Below are positions 13,588 through 27,963 of a DNA stretch of 64,000 nt, piece by piece; the stretch's first letter is position 1; each line of letters starts with the position of its first letter. The notes beneath the pieces were generated by a model. It did not search any database and was not told where the DNA came from. It worked only from the letters and a program-made list of their open reading frames with translations. The stretch comes from Dipetalonema caudispina (lineage: Eukaryota > Nematoda > Chromadorea > Rhabditida > Onchocercidae). The stretch is taken from contig JABVXV010000004.1 of assembly GCA_013365325.1 (NCBI GenBank), forward strand, positions 496,001 to 560,000, in the 5' to 3' direction. The position numbers and the translations under genes are program-made.

Positions 13588-15965
13588 TTATCCATCTGCT
13601 TGAGGAGGTGTAAACCATCCAGATTTGGCATGGGTTTGCACAAGTAATGAGAATGCATGCTGCGCTCGCGCCAAAGTGTACTGCCCTTTAACTGAGAAAT
13701 TGATGCGTGCCTGTAAATCAAGAAATTAGGATAATTCATGTAGTAAAAAAAGCGGAGATTTCTTCCACCTAATTTATAAAACATTTCTAATAGCTCTCCA
13801 GGTCAATTATGACAAAATAAATTCGATTCTGAAGATATATAATGTGTATAAGTACAAAAGATATAGTGTACTAAAATATCTAAGTAGAGATACTGAAAAA
13901 TTTCAGCAAATAACAACCGGTATTCCACTTTTTTATTCGTAAATGTTTCATTTCTATCAATAAAGGAGTACGAAGGCAGACCTTTCCTTTTACTAAGGTA
14001 GCGGCAATTTGCAAGATCAAGGATTCGATACTGTAAGCACTTGACCACCCTTGCCTTGTTAGCAATTCCATGCAAATAGCGCCACCTCCCAAAACAAATC
14101 CATTCGTAATTGTTGGAGAAACTAAGCGTACGAATGGCGGTTCAAAACTGAAACAAAACATAAGCCATATTAACATTTTCATGGATTTCAACAACAGTTA
14201 TTTATCCTTGGCAAAAATTCACTTTCATTTAGCTTGTACATACTAAGTTATACATGCAATATTTGATAAGCAGAGATTTGCAAAATGTAATCAAAAAAAA
14301 CTTTTCACGTAGATAAGTTATAAATAAGAGATTATTAAGAGATCCAGATAACGAACGGAAATGTATCCTTGAACAGGAAATGAAACAAAAGGTAGTCTTG
14401 CGATTCTTTCCTTATCATCATTTTCATATCGTGAGCTAGGCTGCTGTCAGGATCCACCCTTCAATGAGGAATATTTTGCTCGATGAAAACAATCATCAAA
14501 ATTAACAAAGAATTTATGAACTGTGGTGAAAAATAGTTATAGTAGGTAAATCAGCAAACGGAACTCACTTTTTTAACTTCACATGCCATTCATAAAGGCT
14601 ATCCATTACCAGCTCTACCGAATATACACCTAAAATGAAAATGACAAATTGAAATATTTGAAAAATCGCACATGCAAAAACAAAAACATGCAGAGAAATT
14701 CACCATTCTTGAAATGATCCGAACGGTATATATCTTTCAGTTCCTTCATTAGTCTATCAGTAGCTGTCACGGAACCAGCCGCAGTACCCGTCAAATGTTG
14801 CTCACGTTGTACATGGTTAAGCCTCGCAAACACTGCTTTTTGTTCTGCTGATAAATCCTGGAATGACGCAATGTAAAAAATATTAATGATCAACGAAGTG
14901 GAACAATAATGATACAGAAGTAAATTATGGATACTGTGAATAGAAAAATACATGAAAGATACTTCTTCATCTCCGGCATCTTTACGTGATGTTGTTTCTT
15001 CCTCCATCAAAATATAATCATCGTCGCTCTCCATCCCTTCATCCCTTTCATCTCCAACCTATAAATAACCCAAGAAACACATCTGCAAAATTAGCAAAGC
15101 CCAAAATAATGTTCCTCCTTACTTTTTCTGCATAGCAATTTCTATTTGCTTGAGTGAAAAAATCATACCAAAGATCCTGAATAGAGCTATCGTTTAGACG
15201 GTGAGTTTTTGGCAATAACCAATCAATTTGCTTAACTATTGTTCGGTATCACATAATTCTATTACAAATATTAAAGTTATCTTAAAGACACATGCAGGAG
15301 AAAATACATAAAATCGTATATATTTTCAGGATTTTAGGAAACATTAGAAACTTACGGGACCAATAGAGATCAATTCAGTGGGTATGGTAACATTATAGTA
15401 GGAACACAGGCGTGAGACAAGCTCATGCGTTTGTGGCAAAATATAGCACGGTGCTTCTGCTTCTGTTAGTGACTGCAAAATCGCTGTAACTGTTGAGTCA
15501 TCACACTCACTAAACCAAATAGGTGCAACATGCGGATAATTCTCCTGCAATAATGTTCTCAAATAGCGATCTTATAATTTAATCGGATTTCATAAAAATC
15601 ACAGGATTTGCAATTACGGTGGTACATAATACCATCTGGAAAAGCCTTTTCATTTGACACTCCTCCGTTATATGCGCAATTTTTACTCTTTTTCTGTAAC
15701 TTTTTTACGCAAAATGCACAGCTTACCAGAACGTTAGCAGTGACGACAATTGGCTTGTTTTGGGGATTGATAAATTGAACAGTAATCTCATCAACGGATG
15801 CTGAGAGCACCTGAAATAAAAGGATTATGGGAAGTTTTCAACGAAACGGCACTTTTTATATTCCCTTTCAAAGCTGATTTCACAAACCTGAAAACGTTCG
15901 TGTTCCTTTGGAAACAGAGACTCCAGTGTTGCAACATCTTGTCTCAATTTTTGAAGGCATGCCAT
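13588..15965 (-). CDS. ubc-25: Ubiquitin-conjugating enzyme E2 Q (UBE2Q family)
   Basis: E2 that accepts ubiquitin from E1 on a catalytic cysteine. Exon 1 (15965-15888) gives [20 protein letters not shown], matching the UBE2Q N-terminal RWD-like start. Exon 2 runs 15810-15728 and exon 3 begins at 15544 ([19 protein letters not shown]). An acidic linker exon follows ([13 protein letters not shown]), then [20 protein letters not shown] and [20 protein letters not shown], the start of the UBC fold. The catalytic exon encodes [20 protein letters not shown], with the active cysteine codon at about 14072-14074. The last exon (13711-13588) ends [14 protein letters not shown]. The family lacks the usual HPN tripeptide, and I see none here. 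The symbol is that of the C. elegans orthologue, given from memory. Confidence 0.94.
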
Positions 15966-17736
15966 TGTATAATAGGAACAGATTACCACTAAACCAATGG
16001 CAAACTCCGATTGTTTCGATTCTCTACCGAATTATTTATTCTACAAATATGAAATATTGCAAAGCAACCGCGCATAATTACAGCACACAGCCGAACAGTA
16101 AACCAGCTATTGGTATCAATGAAGTTACAGAAACACCTTTACAATAGGTAAATGCTGAAGAATAAATATCAGTCGGTCCATATGCGCTAACCAACTTAAA
16201 GTAGGTGAAACCATTTGAACGGTAGTACTTCTAGCTCTCTTCAGTAGCTCTTTCCATTATTGCTACGGCTACTTCGACTTACGCTAACGCAACTGTTCTG
16301 GTAGTTTCTCATTTACAGTTGGAACACCAGAGTCAGCCGAGTTTTAGGCTAATAATATATCGGGAGATAGGCCGGACCTACGACCAACCCAGGCTCGCTT
16401 TGCAACCATATTTTGCCAGAAGATGTATCCGAAAGATTCCTTTCCCATCTCGCCACAATCATCTAACCATAATATTTCTCTTGACTTTAAAATTATAACT
16501 TCTAGTTAAAGACTGATCTCCGTACGATAACGTGACAATTTCATTAGGTGGAAATCATCGTTGTTCACGTCTCTTTGTGTAGGTGTAAATGAGTTCCCAA
16601 ATGAATCTTCCTATTTCTACAGAACTGATTTGTGCCAAGATCATTTAATAAGACTCCAGCAAAGTGATATCAACAAGAGATACCTAGAGAGATCAAAGAA
16701 TGAGACCCCAATCACAAAAAATAAACATCCCCTCTCCGCGCCTTCCGCATCCACATATATAACCCCCAACGTAATCCAATCCTCCACACAAACCGGAATT
16801 CATAACAACCCATTTCACGGCCCTCTTCAAACGGTTGCGGGCCGTGGTGAAAACATCTTTCGGCTTGCTTTCCGGAAGTAAAGATCCAGAATGAAGTGAA
16901 GTGTCGTAGATCGCCCACACTGAATGACGGATACATACAGCACAGACAGACTTACACACACACACACATGCTGGTAGTACAATACAGAACAAATAAAGCA
17001 AAGCACGTGCTTTATTTATTTACTTGGAAAATATTCGACAAAATAGACAGTATAAGAGGGAGAGAATGAATTCGATAAGCAAGCAGTAAATCGTGTATAC
17101 TCATCTGTACATTCCACGTAAAATGAGCGATACAATTCAGGGAAATATATTATGGATGAACAATTGGATACATTGATAAGTAACATAGTGGTTATTAACA
17201 GTAGAAATACTATTCCAAATGAGACGTAATTTTGCCGCTATTCTTACATTTTATTATTCCACTTCCTATTAAAGTGCATGATGGCTGGTTTTAAAATAAT
17301 CTCTAGATGAACGAGTAACAGATAACTGAGTTATCCTGAACTCATCAATGAGATATTTTAGGAATACTTAAAATTCTCCGAAAGTAAGTCTTCTTGTTTT
17401 TTTTGTTTTATACCTATATAGTGAAAGTGGTCCCTTTCAATCCTGAGTATTAGAAAGGGCTGTAAAAATAATTAAATGAGCCAGCTCAGAGAATGAAACA
17501 TTGTTATTCGTTTTCCACTCACAAATATTTACAAGAAAGTTGCAAAGAAATAAATCAAATCTTTCTTCAAAATATTTTTTCTGATTTACTGCATAAATGA
17601 GGATGCACTTAAAGGGTTTGTTCTAAAACGCACGTTTTTCGGCTGGTATACAATTCCTTAATCGAGAGTATAGTCTGCTTCACATCCCCTCAACAAAAAA
17701 TACAATGTAAAGAGGCACATAAATATTACTCGATTA
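15966..17736. other. Intergenic, between UBE2Q start and TOLLIP end
   Basis: No recognised exon. A patch at about 16330-16460 and another at about 16690-16920 are visibly richer in G and C than the surroundings. The second carries overlapping open frames on both strands, the longest 106 codons at 16561-16881 (plus). The frames are low in complexity on one strand, and none matches a family. A short CA run lies near 16957-16968. Confidence 0.45.
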
Positions 17737-19479
17737 CTATTCATCGTTCATTTCAAGCACTGACGACGATGTTTTGTTGCCTCGCTTTTCTTCAAGGATA
17801 TGTCTAATGGCGTTCACTTTCATCAATGGGAATAACACCGCTTCGTAAACAACACTAATGATTGTTATATCCTTTCTAAAACATTCAAATGTTGATTATT
17901 TGCTATTTTATTAGTCTTCATTTAAATGCATTACAGTGATAATGACTCAAAGATAACCTTAAACGTACTATTGCAGTGATCTTTGATACAGAAAATTTAT
18001 TTTATAAGATGTGAAATTTTACCGCCCTATCGTTGAGCTTGAGCGGTGGTGTTCTGCCACACTGTCGATTAAACTGGTGTAAATGACGTTATCAGATTTA
18101 TAACACCTTCCTTGCCTTCACCCTAAACAACCAAAGACCAGTACAGCAAATCGATCATTTCTTAAGTTTTGTTGCTCAGAATATATTTGGTTTTTTTTCC
18201 AAAACCGCCATAGCAGAAATTACCCACGATACATTATCTTATAACAGAACATTACATTTTTTGCCGAAATATGTATTCTGAAAGTTATCTTAGGCACAAA
18301 AACTGGCTATATGCGTTCCATCTACAAAAAAAATTTTCGACATTAGATGGAGCATCAGCTTGCAAAAAAAGGTTCTCTAAGAATTAATAAACTTGAAAAA
18401 TCACCTGTTGCCCAGAAAGTTGATACCAGTCATCGATTATCTCACCACCGAATATGCCATTTGGAAGTATTATATGAGCCCATGCAATGCATTCATCAGC
18501 AGTGAATGCTCTCTTCAAAACAAATTGAAATTTAGACACACAAAATAATCAAAAAAGTTGAGAAAGATAGAAGTGGGAACCACTGAGATTTACAAACAGG
18601 ATAAGTAGAAAAAGAAATCCTCACTTCATCAAAAATTTGAAGATAAAACGATTCGACACCATATGGTAAGTAGGCATTGATGATACGATTCCACTTCGGT
18701 GTTTTACCACCACTTACATTTCTTGGTGTTTCGAAAACAGCATTCCCTACCCGAATGCAGCAGTAAGGATCCATCCGCACCAAACCATAGTTTTTTACTA
18801 GCTTCGCTTCCACGACTGTTATCGAGATACGACCACGTGTATTCGGAGGCACAAAACTGTAGAATGCATGCTGAAAACAAGTAGAAGGTAAAGTTTCGAA
18901 ATACTGAAAAGTTGGTCTGTCCTTTCCAGTAATAATTTATTTAAAGAAGTGATTAATGAGCGGACATAACTTATAAACCAGTTGATACCTGTGCTTGTAA
19001 AAGAGCTTGTTGGGCAACCAAACTGGGATCCGCAATATAAAAAGGAACCACAGACTGCTGTTGCTGAGTTTCAACTGAAGCTGGCGACGGGACAGTTATA
19101 CGCAAAAAATCCACTGGCAACTGATCCAAAAAAACCTATAAAACAATTTTTTTTTCGATTCATCAAATTTTTCGAAATCGTGCTTATGGCATCTACATTA
19201 GTTTATAAAACTGTATTTACCAGAGATAGAAATACATAACACTTTCAGTATAGAAGGCAACTTGAAGAAAGTGATTTTGCGAAAAAATAACTCGTTCAGG
19301 CACAAAATCATTTGGAAAGTGGAAAACAAAGCAGAGGCTGGAGAACATTAAAGATGAGGAGACCTGACAATGATGACAAGAAAGGATAGGTTTGTGATAG
19401 ATTATAATTTGACTGATGCATGTATGTCACAAAGATTAAACCAATAAGAACGTGAAGAGTGAATTAACGATGTTTATAG

Positions 19480-19518
<39 letters not shown>

Positions 19519-19793
19519 CGCATATATTTGTACATCACCAAATGGCCACAGAAAATCTTGGGAGAAATGTTGACTCCAGAATGCAGGCCAGATTATGCAG
19601 TGCGCTTTCTATAGAAAAAAAAAAGAAAGCACAACACTTAATAAATTTTCATGATATTTTGTTATAAGCAACATAATCTATGAATTCTTAAACAGTAATC
19701 TATCGTTTTAATAACCTTCTTTCGTCGCTCAGCAGCAGCAGTCCGTATGAGCTTTGTAGAGGACGAGGAAGATGCTGCAGATGCTGAGGCCAT
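17737..19793 (-). CDS. tli-1: Toll-interacting protein (TOLLIP): TBD, C2 and diverged CUE
   Basis: Adaptor of endosomal sorting and innate signalling: a Tom1-binding domain, a C2 domain that binds phosphoinositides, and a CUE domain that binds ubiquitin. Exon 1 (19793-19716) is Ser/Ala-rich ([20 protein letters not shown]). Exon 2 (19135-18989) gives [15 protein letters not shown], the Tom1-binding signature. Exon 3 (18870-18625) starts the C2 domain ([40 protein letters not shown]). Exon 4 (18512-18405) gives [14 protein letters not shown] and DDWYQLSG. Exon 5 (from 18122) gives [17 protein letters not shown] and meets a TAA at 18069-18071. A further open exon (17875-17737) encodes [13 protein letters not shown], very like the TOLLIP CUE helix, so I extend the gene there. 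The joining donor is weak and the linker is much shorter than in vertebrates. If exon 5 is terminal, the protein is about 210 aa and lacks CUE. The symbol is from memory. Confidence 0.85.
19483..19516. repeat. TA dinucleotide microsatellite in TOLLIP intron 1
   Basis: Seventeen uninterrupted TA units in the intron between TOLLIP exons 1 and 2. Confidence 0.95.
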
Positions 19794-21080
19794 TTCCTGA
19801 ACTGCTGGAAACACATTCTTTTTAGACAATTTCAAACCGACAATTTAATCTTCTAATTTTTCTTTTAAAAGGAAAAAAAGATCTCACACTCCTTTTCCCT
19901 ACATTTACCTTTCCTAATCCACATTTTTTCCACATGCCGAATTATAAGCTGGAAAAAAAAAGGACAAAAGAACAAGCCAAAAAGGTAGCTGTATTTTGAT
20001 TCCGAATCCCAACTTCGTTAATCCAAAAAAGATTGCTAAAAAAGCCTACCGCACTTTTTAAAATATAATAACTAAAACAGGGTATTACTTAATAAGTGTA
20101 ACTTCAAAATATTTAATTGGACCATAGTGAACACTATTTTTACGAACATTGAATCACGTGAGCAAAATCATTTATTAGCAATTAGTGGAGCAAAAAAACA
20201 TTGAAATTGAAATAAACCGATTTTCGAGAATTTTTTTCGTAATTTATGTATGTGCAATCATGAGCAAACTGCATAGTAAGATGTACAAAATGGGAATTCC
20301 ACCATCAACAGTTACGTAACATTACCATTTTAAATTCTTATTTTGACCAATATTCGTCTGAAAAACTCCTAAAAAACTAACAAAATGCAATTAAAATGAT
20401 CCCTACTATTAAACCTTATTCGAATCCATTTACTGCAATAAATTAAATCACAGCAAAACAAAACAACAAGGCTGGCTTATATATATATATTAGGCTTAGG
20501 CTTAGGCTTAGGCTATGAACGCATTAGTTCAAAGATAAAAATAAAAACTGGATACAAGTGGCGTCCAACCATGGAAGTACATGCGAGAATCTCTGAGATC
20601 AGTATTATGAGCATCTATCTACAATTGAAAAGTGCAATGAAGATAACTGTTTCGCGCATCTCGCAATTGCCGCGCATCTGAAAGATTACTATAGTACCGT
20701 AATCAGTTTAACCAAATTCTGGAAAGCTCAGCTCCAGAAAACAGATTAAAGCAGAGAGCTCATGTTAACACCAAAAAAAGCAATAGATGTGGGGTTACTA
20801 TAAGGAAAGGATTTTCTTTTCCATTAGGCAATGATGCAAAATTTATGGCATTATAGCATATAACATCCAAGTGAACTCCACCTCAATGAACCATACTTTC
20901 TGCTTTGTTTTACTGACCATTTTAAATTAGCATACCTTTTCCTATGTTCTCTTCTTTTCTCCTTAGTTTTAACTACCTCAATACTGTGCTTAAACTAGAC
21001 GGTTGATTCTCAAACGGTTTTGAACCATATAGTCGGGCCCAGAGAAGAGCTTGAACGAAATTCAATACATAAAGAACTAT
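19794..21080. other. Intergenic, between TOLLIP start and CSN2 end
   Basis: Upstream flank of TOLLIP and downstream flank of CSN2, both on the minus strand. No exon recognised. I searched here for a missing CSN2 C-terminal exon and saw none. The stretch contains the TTAGGC block listed separately. Confidence 0.5.
20490..20513 (+). repeat. Interstitial telomeric repeat, four TTAGGC units
   Basis: Four perfect tandem copies of TTAGGC, followed by one extra T, directly after a short TA run (about 20479-20490). TTAGGC is the telomere repeat of most nematodes, which supports the organism call. The block lies inside a chromosome arm between genes, not at an end. Confidence 0.95.
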
Positions 21081-23282
<2,202 letters not shown>

Positions 23283-23940
23283 CTCTATCTCCTTGCACTT
23301 TCCACCAAACAATGATAAAAATACTATGATGGCCTTCACACCCCACACCACTTCTTCCTCCCATATCCACTGTGCAATAACTGCATCTCACTTGTTTATT
23401 TTTATATTTCAGAGTAAATATGGGAAGTGGTCATTTATCTCTCTCAATAAACCATTTATTTGTCAGAATAAATAGGTCATTTGATCAATGGCTATCATTC
23501 ATAAGGACATTGGAATGAAAGGTTACGATTTCATACAGAATATATTATTAACATTAACAGAGAGACATCTACTGATTCATAGACCATTCCCTTCATGTAG
23601 TAGGAAGAGAAAGAAAAACCGAATGGTACGCCACAACATTGATGAAAGCATTTTTCGATGGACATAGTGAAAGGTTTCTATTTTCTTTACTTTTTATCTT
23701 TGCACCAGAAGTTGGGATTCATAATTGGAAGTCTTGCATTAGTAGTGGATAAGCTAACAGGAGATAGGAAGAGGATCTACTCAAATGCGTACTGACCTGA
23801 AAATACTGGAAAGCAGTGATCTGTAGATAGAGTAATTAATTTAAAATTCGGAAAATCACCTTCTGTTCACGATGAGGGAATTTTTAGCTTATTGGACCAA
23901 TCCAACGAGTAAAATTCATTTATCTTTCCATGATATGCAG
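23283..23940. other. Gap between CSN2 and a doubtful plus-strand ORF
   Basis: Upstream flank of CSN2. One plus-strand stretch (about 23710-23790, after a CACCAG acceptor) reads KLGFIIGSLALVVDKLTGDR, resembling a membrane segment. It cannot be joined in phase to the ORF at 23958 by a good donor, so I leave it unassigned. Confidence 0.4.
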
Positions 23941-23957
23941 GAAAATTTGGTAGAAAT

Positions 23958-24655
23958 ATGTTTGAAGCATTGTTGGCAGTACTTCAAGTAACCATTATTT
24001 ATCATGTAAATTATGTCGAAGGTCGTGATAGTATAGCATTTGTGTTTGTACCACTGTCTTCTGAGGCTGCAATGCGCCTGGTTTGTTCACTTTCGATTTC
24101 TATTTAATATTCAGACATAATGTAACGAGCCGTATTTATCCAAACCTTTAAATAGCCGGATCTCTACTACTAATCGTTGAAATTGAAATTGTCTATTGAG
24201 AGTTTTATTCTTTCAAGCTCCGTTTCAAATCTGAAAACTTAGCAAGATGGCATGGGGAACACACAATCTTTCCAATGATAATTTTGAAAGGGAAATACCC
24301 TTCAAAGAGCTTCGATGTATTGAATCAGTGCATTAAAAATTTGAAAGAAATTTTCAAATCTTGATTGCAGGGTGTAAAACCAAATGGAAGTGAAAAATTC
24401 ATCCCGTGCTCTAACTGTTTTTTCAAATTTGATCGACCTCGCGATCGACTAATACAGTATTACAATCGTCCATCATTTGGTGAAACATTAGAGCCCTGCG
24501 GATGTTTTGAATATGTGAAAAAAATCTTCACAAACCTTAAGAAACCGGCTTTAATAACGGTGTCACAAAATATTATCACAATCGACACTAGCGTTTATTA
24601 CGGGGTTATTTCGTCTTTCTTTTTCCTAAATAACCATCTATATAATTCTGATTAA
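23958..24655 (+). CDS. Doubtful two-exon ORF, possible membrane protein
   Basis: I do not recognise this product. Exon A (acceptor ATATGCAG before 23941, first ATG 23958, end 24080) reads MFEALLAVLQVTIIYHVNYV and SIAFVFVPLSSEAAMRL. It joins in phase, across an intron with a GATTGCAG acceptor, to exon B (24371-24655), which begins GVKPNGSEKFIPCSNCFFKF and includes EPCGCFEYVKKIF. The first part is hydrophobic and faintly like the second half of small TMEM60/TMEM185-type membrane proteins. The second part has a CxxC and a CGC motif. The last exon may run past its true end. Alternatives are a decayed gene or chance. Confidence 0.28.
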
Positions 24656-25432
24656 TCAGGTTGTGCTACTATTAATAATCTATTCCTGATTTTGACCATT
24701 TCATCTTTAATTCTTCAACATATGATTATAAAATCTAATTTTTGAGGTGATGAAAACGGATCAGTGTCGCTTAGATTCGATGAAATCGATGCGCACAGTT
24801 GATGGACTGCAGCTAGGTTTGCTAATGAGATGTTCCTAAAGAAAGGATGTCAACTGGCTATTTTTCGTGGCTCTATGTCGCAATTATTTCAATGTTCTCT
24901 TATAAGAGATATCACCGATAAGTTGAAAAAAAAATCACTAGTCAAGGAAATAGCTGTTAACTTCAAACACTGTGTTTATGGATTTTGAGTTCCTCCTATT
25001 CCCTGGGATAAATTGACATATCAGAGCACAGAAATCGCCAAATACCTTTGCTAATATGATCCCATGAGCCATACATTTATGTGCAATTATATATAGTCTT
25101 GTACTTATGTACTTATTATATCTCATTATACCTTGTACTTATTATATCTTATACTAAAAGGCTGAATTATGAGACATAATACGAAAAGTATTTGTGCAAA
25201 ATTGGTATTTGTTAAAATTGCGAACAGTAAACTGAAAGCAACATTTTTATTAAACCCACAGTAACTACTAATAAAATACGACATTTAAAATGACACTCGG
25301 ATAGAATATGGAGAAATATTCAGAGCAGGATTTCCTGGCTGGAATACAAAGTTAATTAAGCTTTCACTGTAGTACCATTTTATCTAACAGTAAACTGGAT
25401 TTCCCCGAGAACCCTAAAAACTTGGTAAAATT
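24656..25432. other. Intergenic, no gene seen
   Basis: AT-rich sequence between the doubtful plus-strand ORF and the 3' end of the unknown minus-strand gene. A short imperfect duplication of a TTGTACTTATTATATCT-like unit lies near 25098-25152. Confidence 0.5.
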
Positions 25433-27963
25433 TTATACCGAAGAGAGATCATCAATCAGAAGACGATGCTCTAATGCAATTACTCTTGGCCATTCTGCAG
25501 GAAATTGAACTTTTTTTCTCACGTTACTTTTTTGAGATGACATATGCAAAATAGATCTAATTGGGGAGGACCCTGCACTCTGTATGCTGTCAGTGTCCGT
25601 ATTATGACTTCTCAATTCCTCTGAGATATTTTCCAAGTTCTCTTCTTTTTCCATCATTTCCTGCCTATGTGATCTTTTTCCTGCTGTCAACTCCAGTTGC
25701 TTTGAATTCTTAATTGGAGACAGCCTCGCTGGATCTTTTGAGTATTCTGATGCAGTCTTTTCAGGAATGTTTTTGATTCCACCAGCGGAAATTTTAATTT
25801 TGTCTGATTTCGTACAAGCGGCACTTTTTAGTACTTTCTCCAGCGATATTGGAATTACTGGTCGAACATATAGCGAACCGCAAGCATGTCGCAAGATATC
25901 GGCATCGTTGAACGTATTAGTGGAAGGCAGAGAATAGTGCTGAAAATATGCTGGCAGTGGTCTCGTATGATTATCGTCTTTCAATCTTGATCCTGGCGAG
26001 AAATTTTCAGGAATCAAAGGTAGACCGAAATTCTCCATTAAATTTCCATTGTTTTCATCATGATTAATGTTGAGATGTTTCTTGGAAACATTCGATGATG
26101 ACAGTTGAGACGGAAGCTGTTCGCATATTTCAATCTCCATTTCACTGGAAAAGACAAGAAAGAGCAATATATACTATTGAAAAGGATATCTGTACATGGG
26201 AAAAAAAGTAGAAATGTCAATTATTATTCAAATGGAAAATTCGGACTTACGGTTTTCTTCCATCATTCTAAATTTTTCAAAATACTTTGAAAATTCAAAA
26301 TATTAAAATACCACATCTTAAAACTGTAGTAAAAAAAAACTTGTCCTTACAGGATCCAAAAAAGTGGCGAGAAAGGGAAGGAGAAAGAGAGAAAGAGAGA
26401 GAAAGAGAGAGAATTCACAACTGCGCCAGCAGATTTCCAAAAGCGTCTTGTGTTTCATACAAATGATAAAGCTGTTCTGGAACTTCCCTGTGATTCAACT
26501 GCATTTGACATAAATCCGGTGTACTTCTGTACTGCTGCCATTGCTGATTCAAGGGATATGCAGATGAGCCAGCTAAATGCTCCGAAAACCTACAGTCAGT
26601 GGTTTTCTGCCAATGCACTGTGAAACCGTTCATGGATTCATCAACCATTTTTGGATCAGTTGTTACCACAGGAATTGCTGTCAAAAAAGAATCTCTCGCA
26701 AACTCTTTCTCAATTTGATTATAATCGTACTTCTCAATTCCATCACTGAGATCACTGTATTGTTCGCAACTGGCCGCTGTTCTTTTAAAGGGTTGTTTCA
26801 CCGGAGTAAGATTTGAATCTATTCGAGTGATTGAAGCATGTTGCCCATCTCTTCCAGAATGTATCACAGGTTCCACTCTGAAGCTAATTTCATATTAGAG
26901 TATAAAATTTATATTAAAAAAGAAAAAAAAAGACTCCTGTTGTGGGGAACTTAGCCATATAAGGTGAATAGCATTTTTCCTCAGAAAAAAATAAAGCACT
27001 GTTGGAATTGGAATTTGCAGAATCATAACTTCAGGTACCTTATATTTTGATTTGATGCTCTTTTCTTCATTGCTTTTTCTGCATTGTGATGATAGTCATT
27101 AATTTGCGCAGTTGTTAGAGATTTCTTCGTACTTGAAATATCGCCATTGGAAATTTTAAAAGCCATACTATCTAAATCTGACTTGTAACTGCTATTGGAA
27201 GCCGGTGCCACATTGAACGAGTTAATCTCTGCTATCATTGGTTTCTAAAACAAGATAGGATATAATATTTAACTTGTACAATATGATCATTTATCCAATT
27301 TGGATTCACTGCCACTTTTACATCCGCTGTATGTCTTACATGAAATTCCATAACCTTCAAACAACCTCAACATTTGCTTTAAAGAAAAGCTTAGAAGTTC
27401 AAAGAACTTTTTCGCTCATATTATGATATAATTCTCATTGTATATTAAAATTCCAAAACTGAATAGCAACAAATTTACTTCTACATCATATTTGCAAAAG
27501 TATTTCCTTCACTTGGATTAGCAAACAGACATATTTATTATTATTAATTAAGGAATCAGCTATTAGAAAAGGATCATAAGCAAAATTTGCATAGCTAAAT
27601 TACTTATAGATAAATAACATGAAAACGAACTGTTTCGAAGACATTTAAGCGCACTTTTTCAAATACATTGGATGAAGTCCCATTTTCATCAGTTAAATGA
27701 TAATACCGATTTGACATGCATGGGGTGCCTTTGTTTCTCCGATCATCACCACTATCCTCTATAGTTGGCCAGTGAATTGTAGCAAATGTTGGTGCTGCAT
27801 CAAAACGTTGAGAGGATAGAGAATTTGGAGCACCATTCAGAGTACATGGCCAAAACATGTTGGGCTCTTGCTGAACACCATAATGAACAATGATACCATT
27901 ATGTGGGCCATAACTAGTGATTTTTGTCTTCATATTAATGAGCACCTGGCCGTTAACTGACAT
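25433..27963 (-). CDS. Unknown low-complexity protein with C-terminal KVQF motif
   Basis: I recognise no domain. Four minus-strand exons can be joined: 27963 to about 27620 (MSVNGQVLINMKTKITSYGP, FATIHWPTIEDSGDDRR), 27247 to about 27038 (MIAEINSFNVAPASNSSYKS), about 26878 to 26420 (SGRDGQHASITRIDSNLTPV, QQWQQYRSTPDLCQMQ) and about 26158 to 25433 (MEIEICEQLPSQLSSSNVSK, the longest). The product is about 560 aa, hydrophilic, rich in Ser, Asn, Gln and Pro, with no signal peptide or membrane helix, and so probably largely disordered. The last 28 residues include RKKVQFPAEWPRV, matching the RVxF consensus used to dock protein phosphatase 1. An ATTCCAG acceptor sits just before the first ATG, as for a trans-spliced start, but an upstream exon is possible. 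A GA-rich tract lies in the last intron. Exon joins are inferred. Confidence 0.55.
26375..26412. repeat. GA-rich purine tract
   Basis: Run of GAAAGAGAGA-type units in the last intron of the unknown minus-strand gene; on the transcribed strand it is a CT-rich stretch. Similar GA tracts occur near 33642-33662, 38255-38277 and 63939-63972. Confidence 0.85.

Noticed and set aside
16561..16881. 106-codon plus-strand ORF, with a 102-codon ORF on the opposite strand
   Set aside because: Overlapping open frames in a GC-richer patch, no family resemblance and no clear splice partners; kept only as a composition note.
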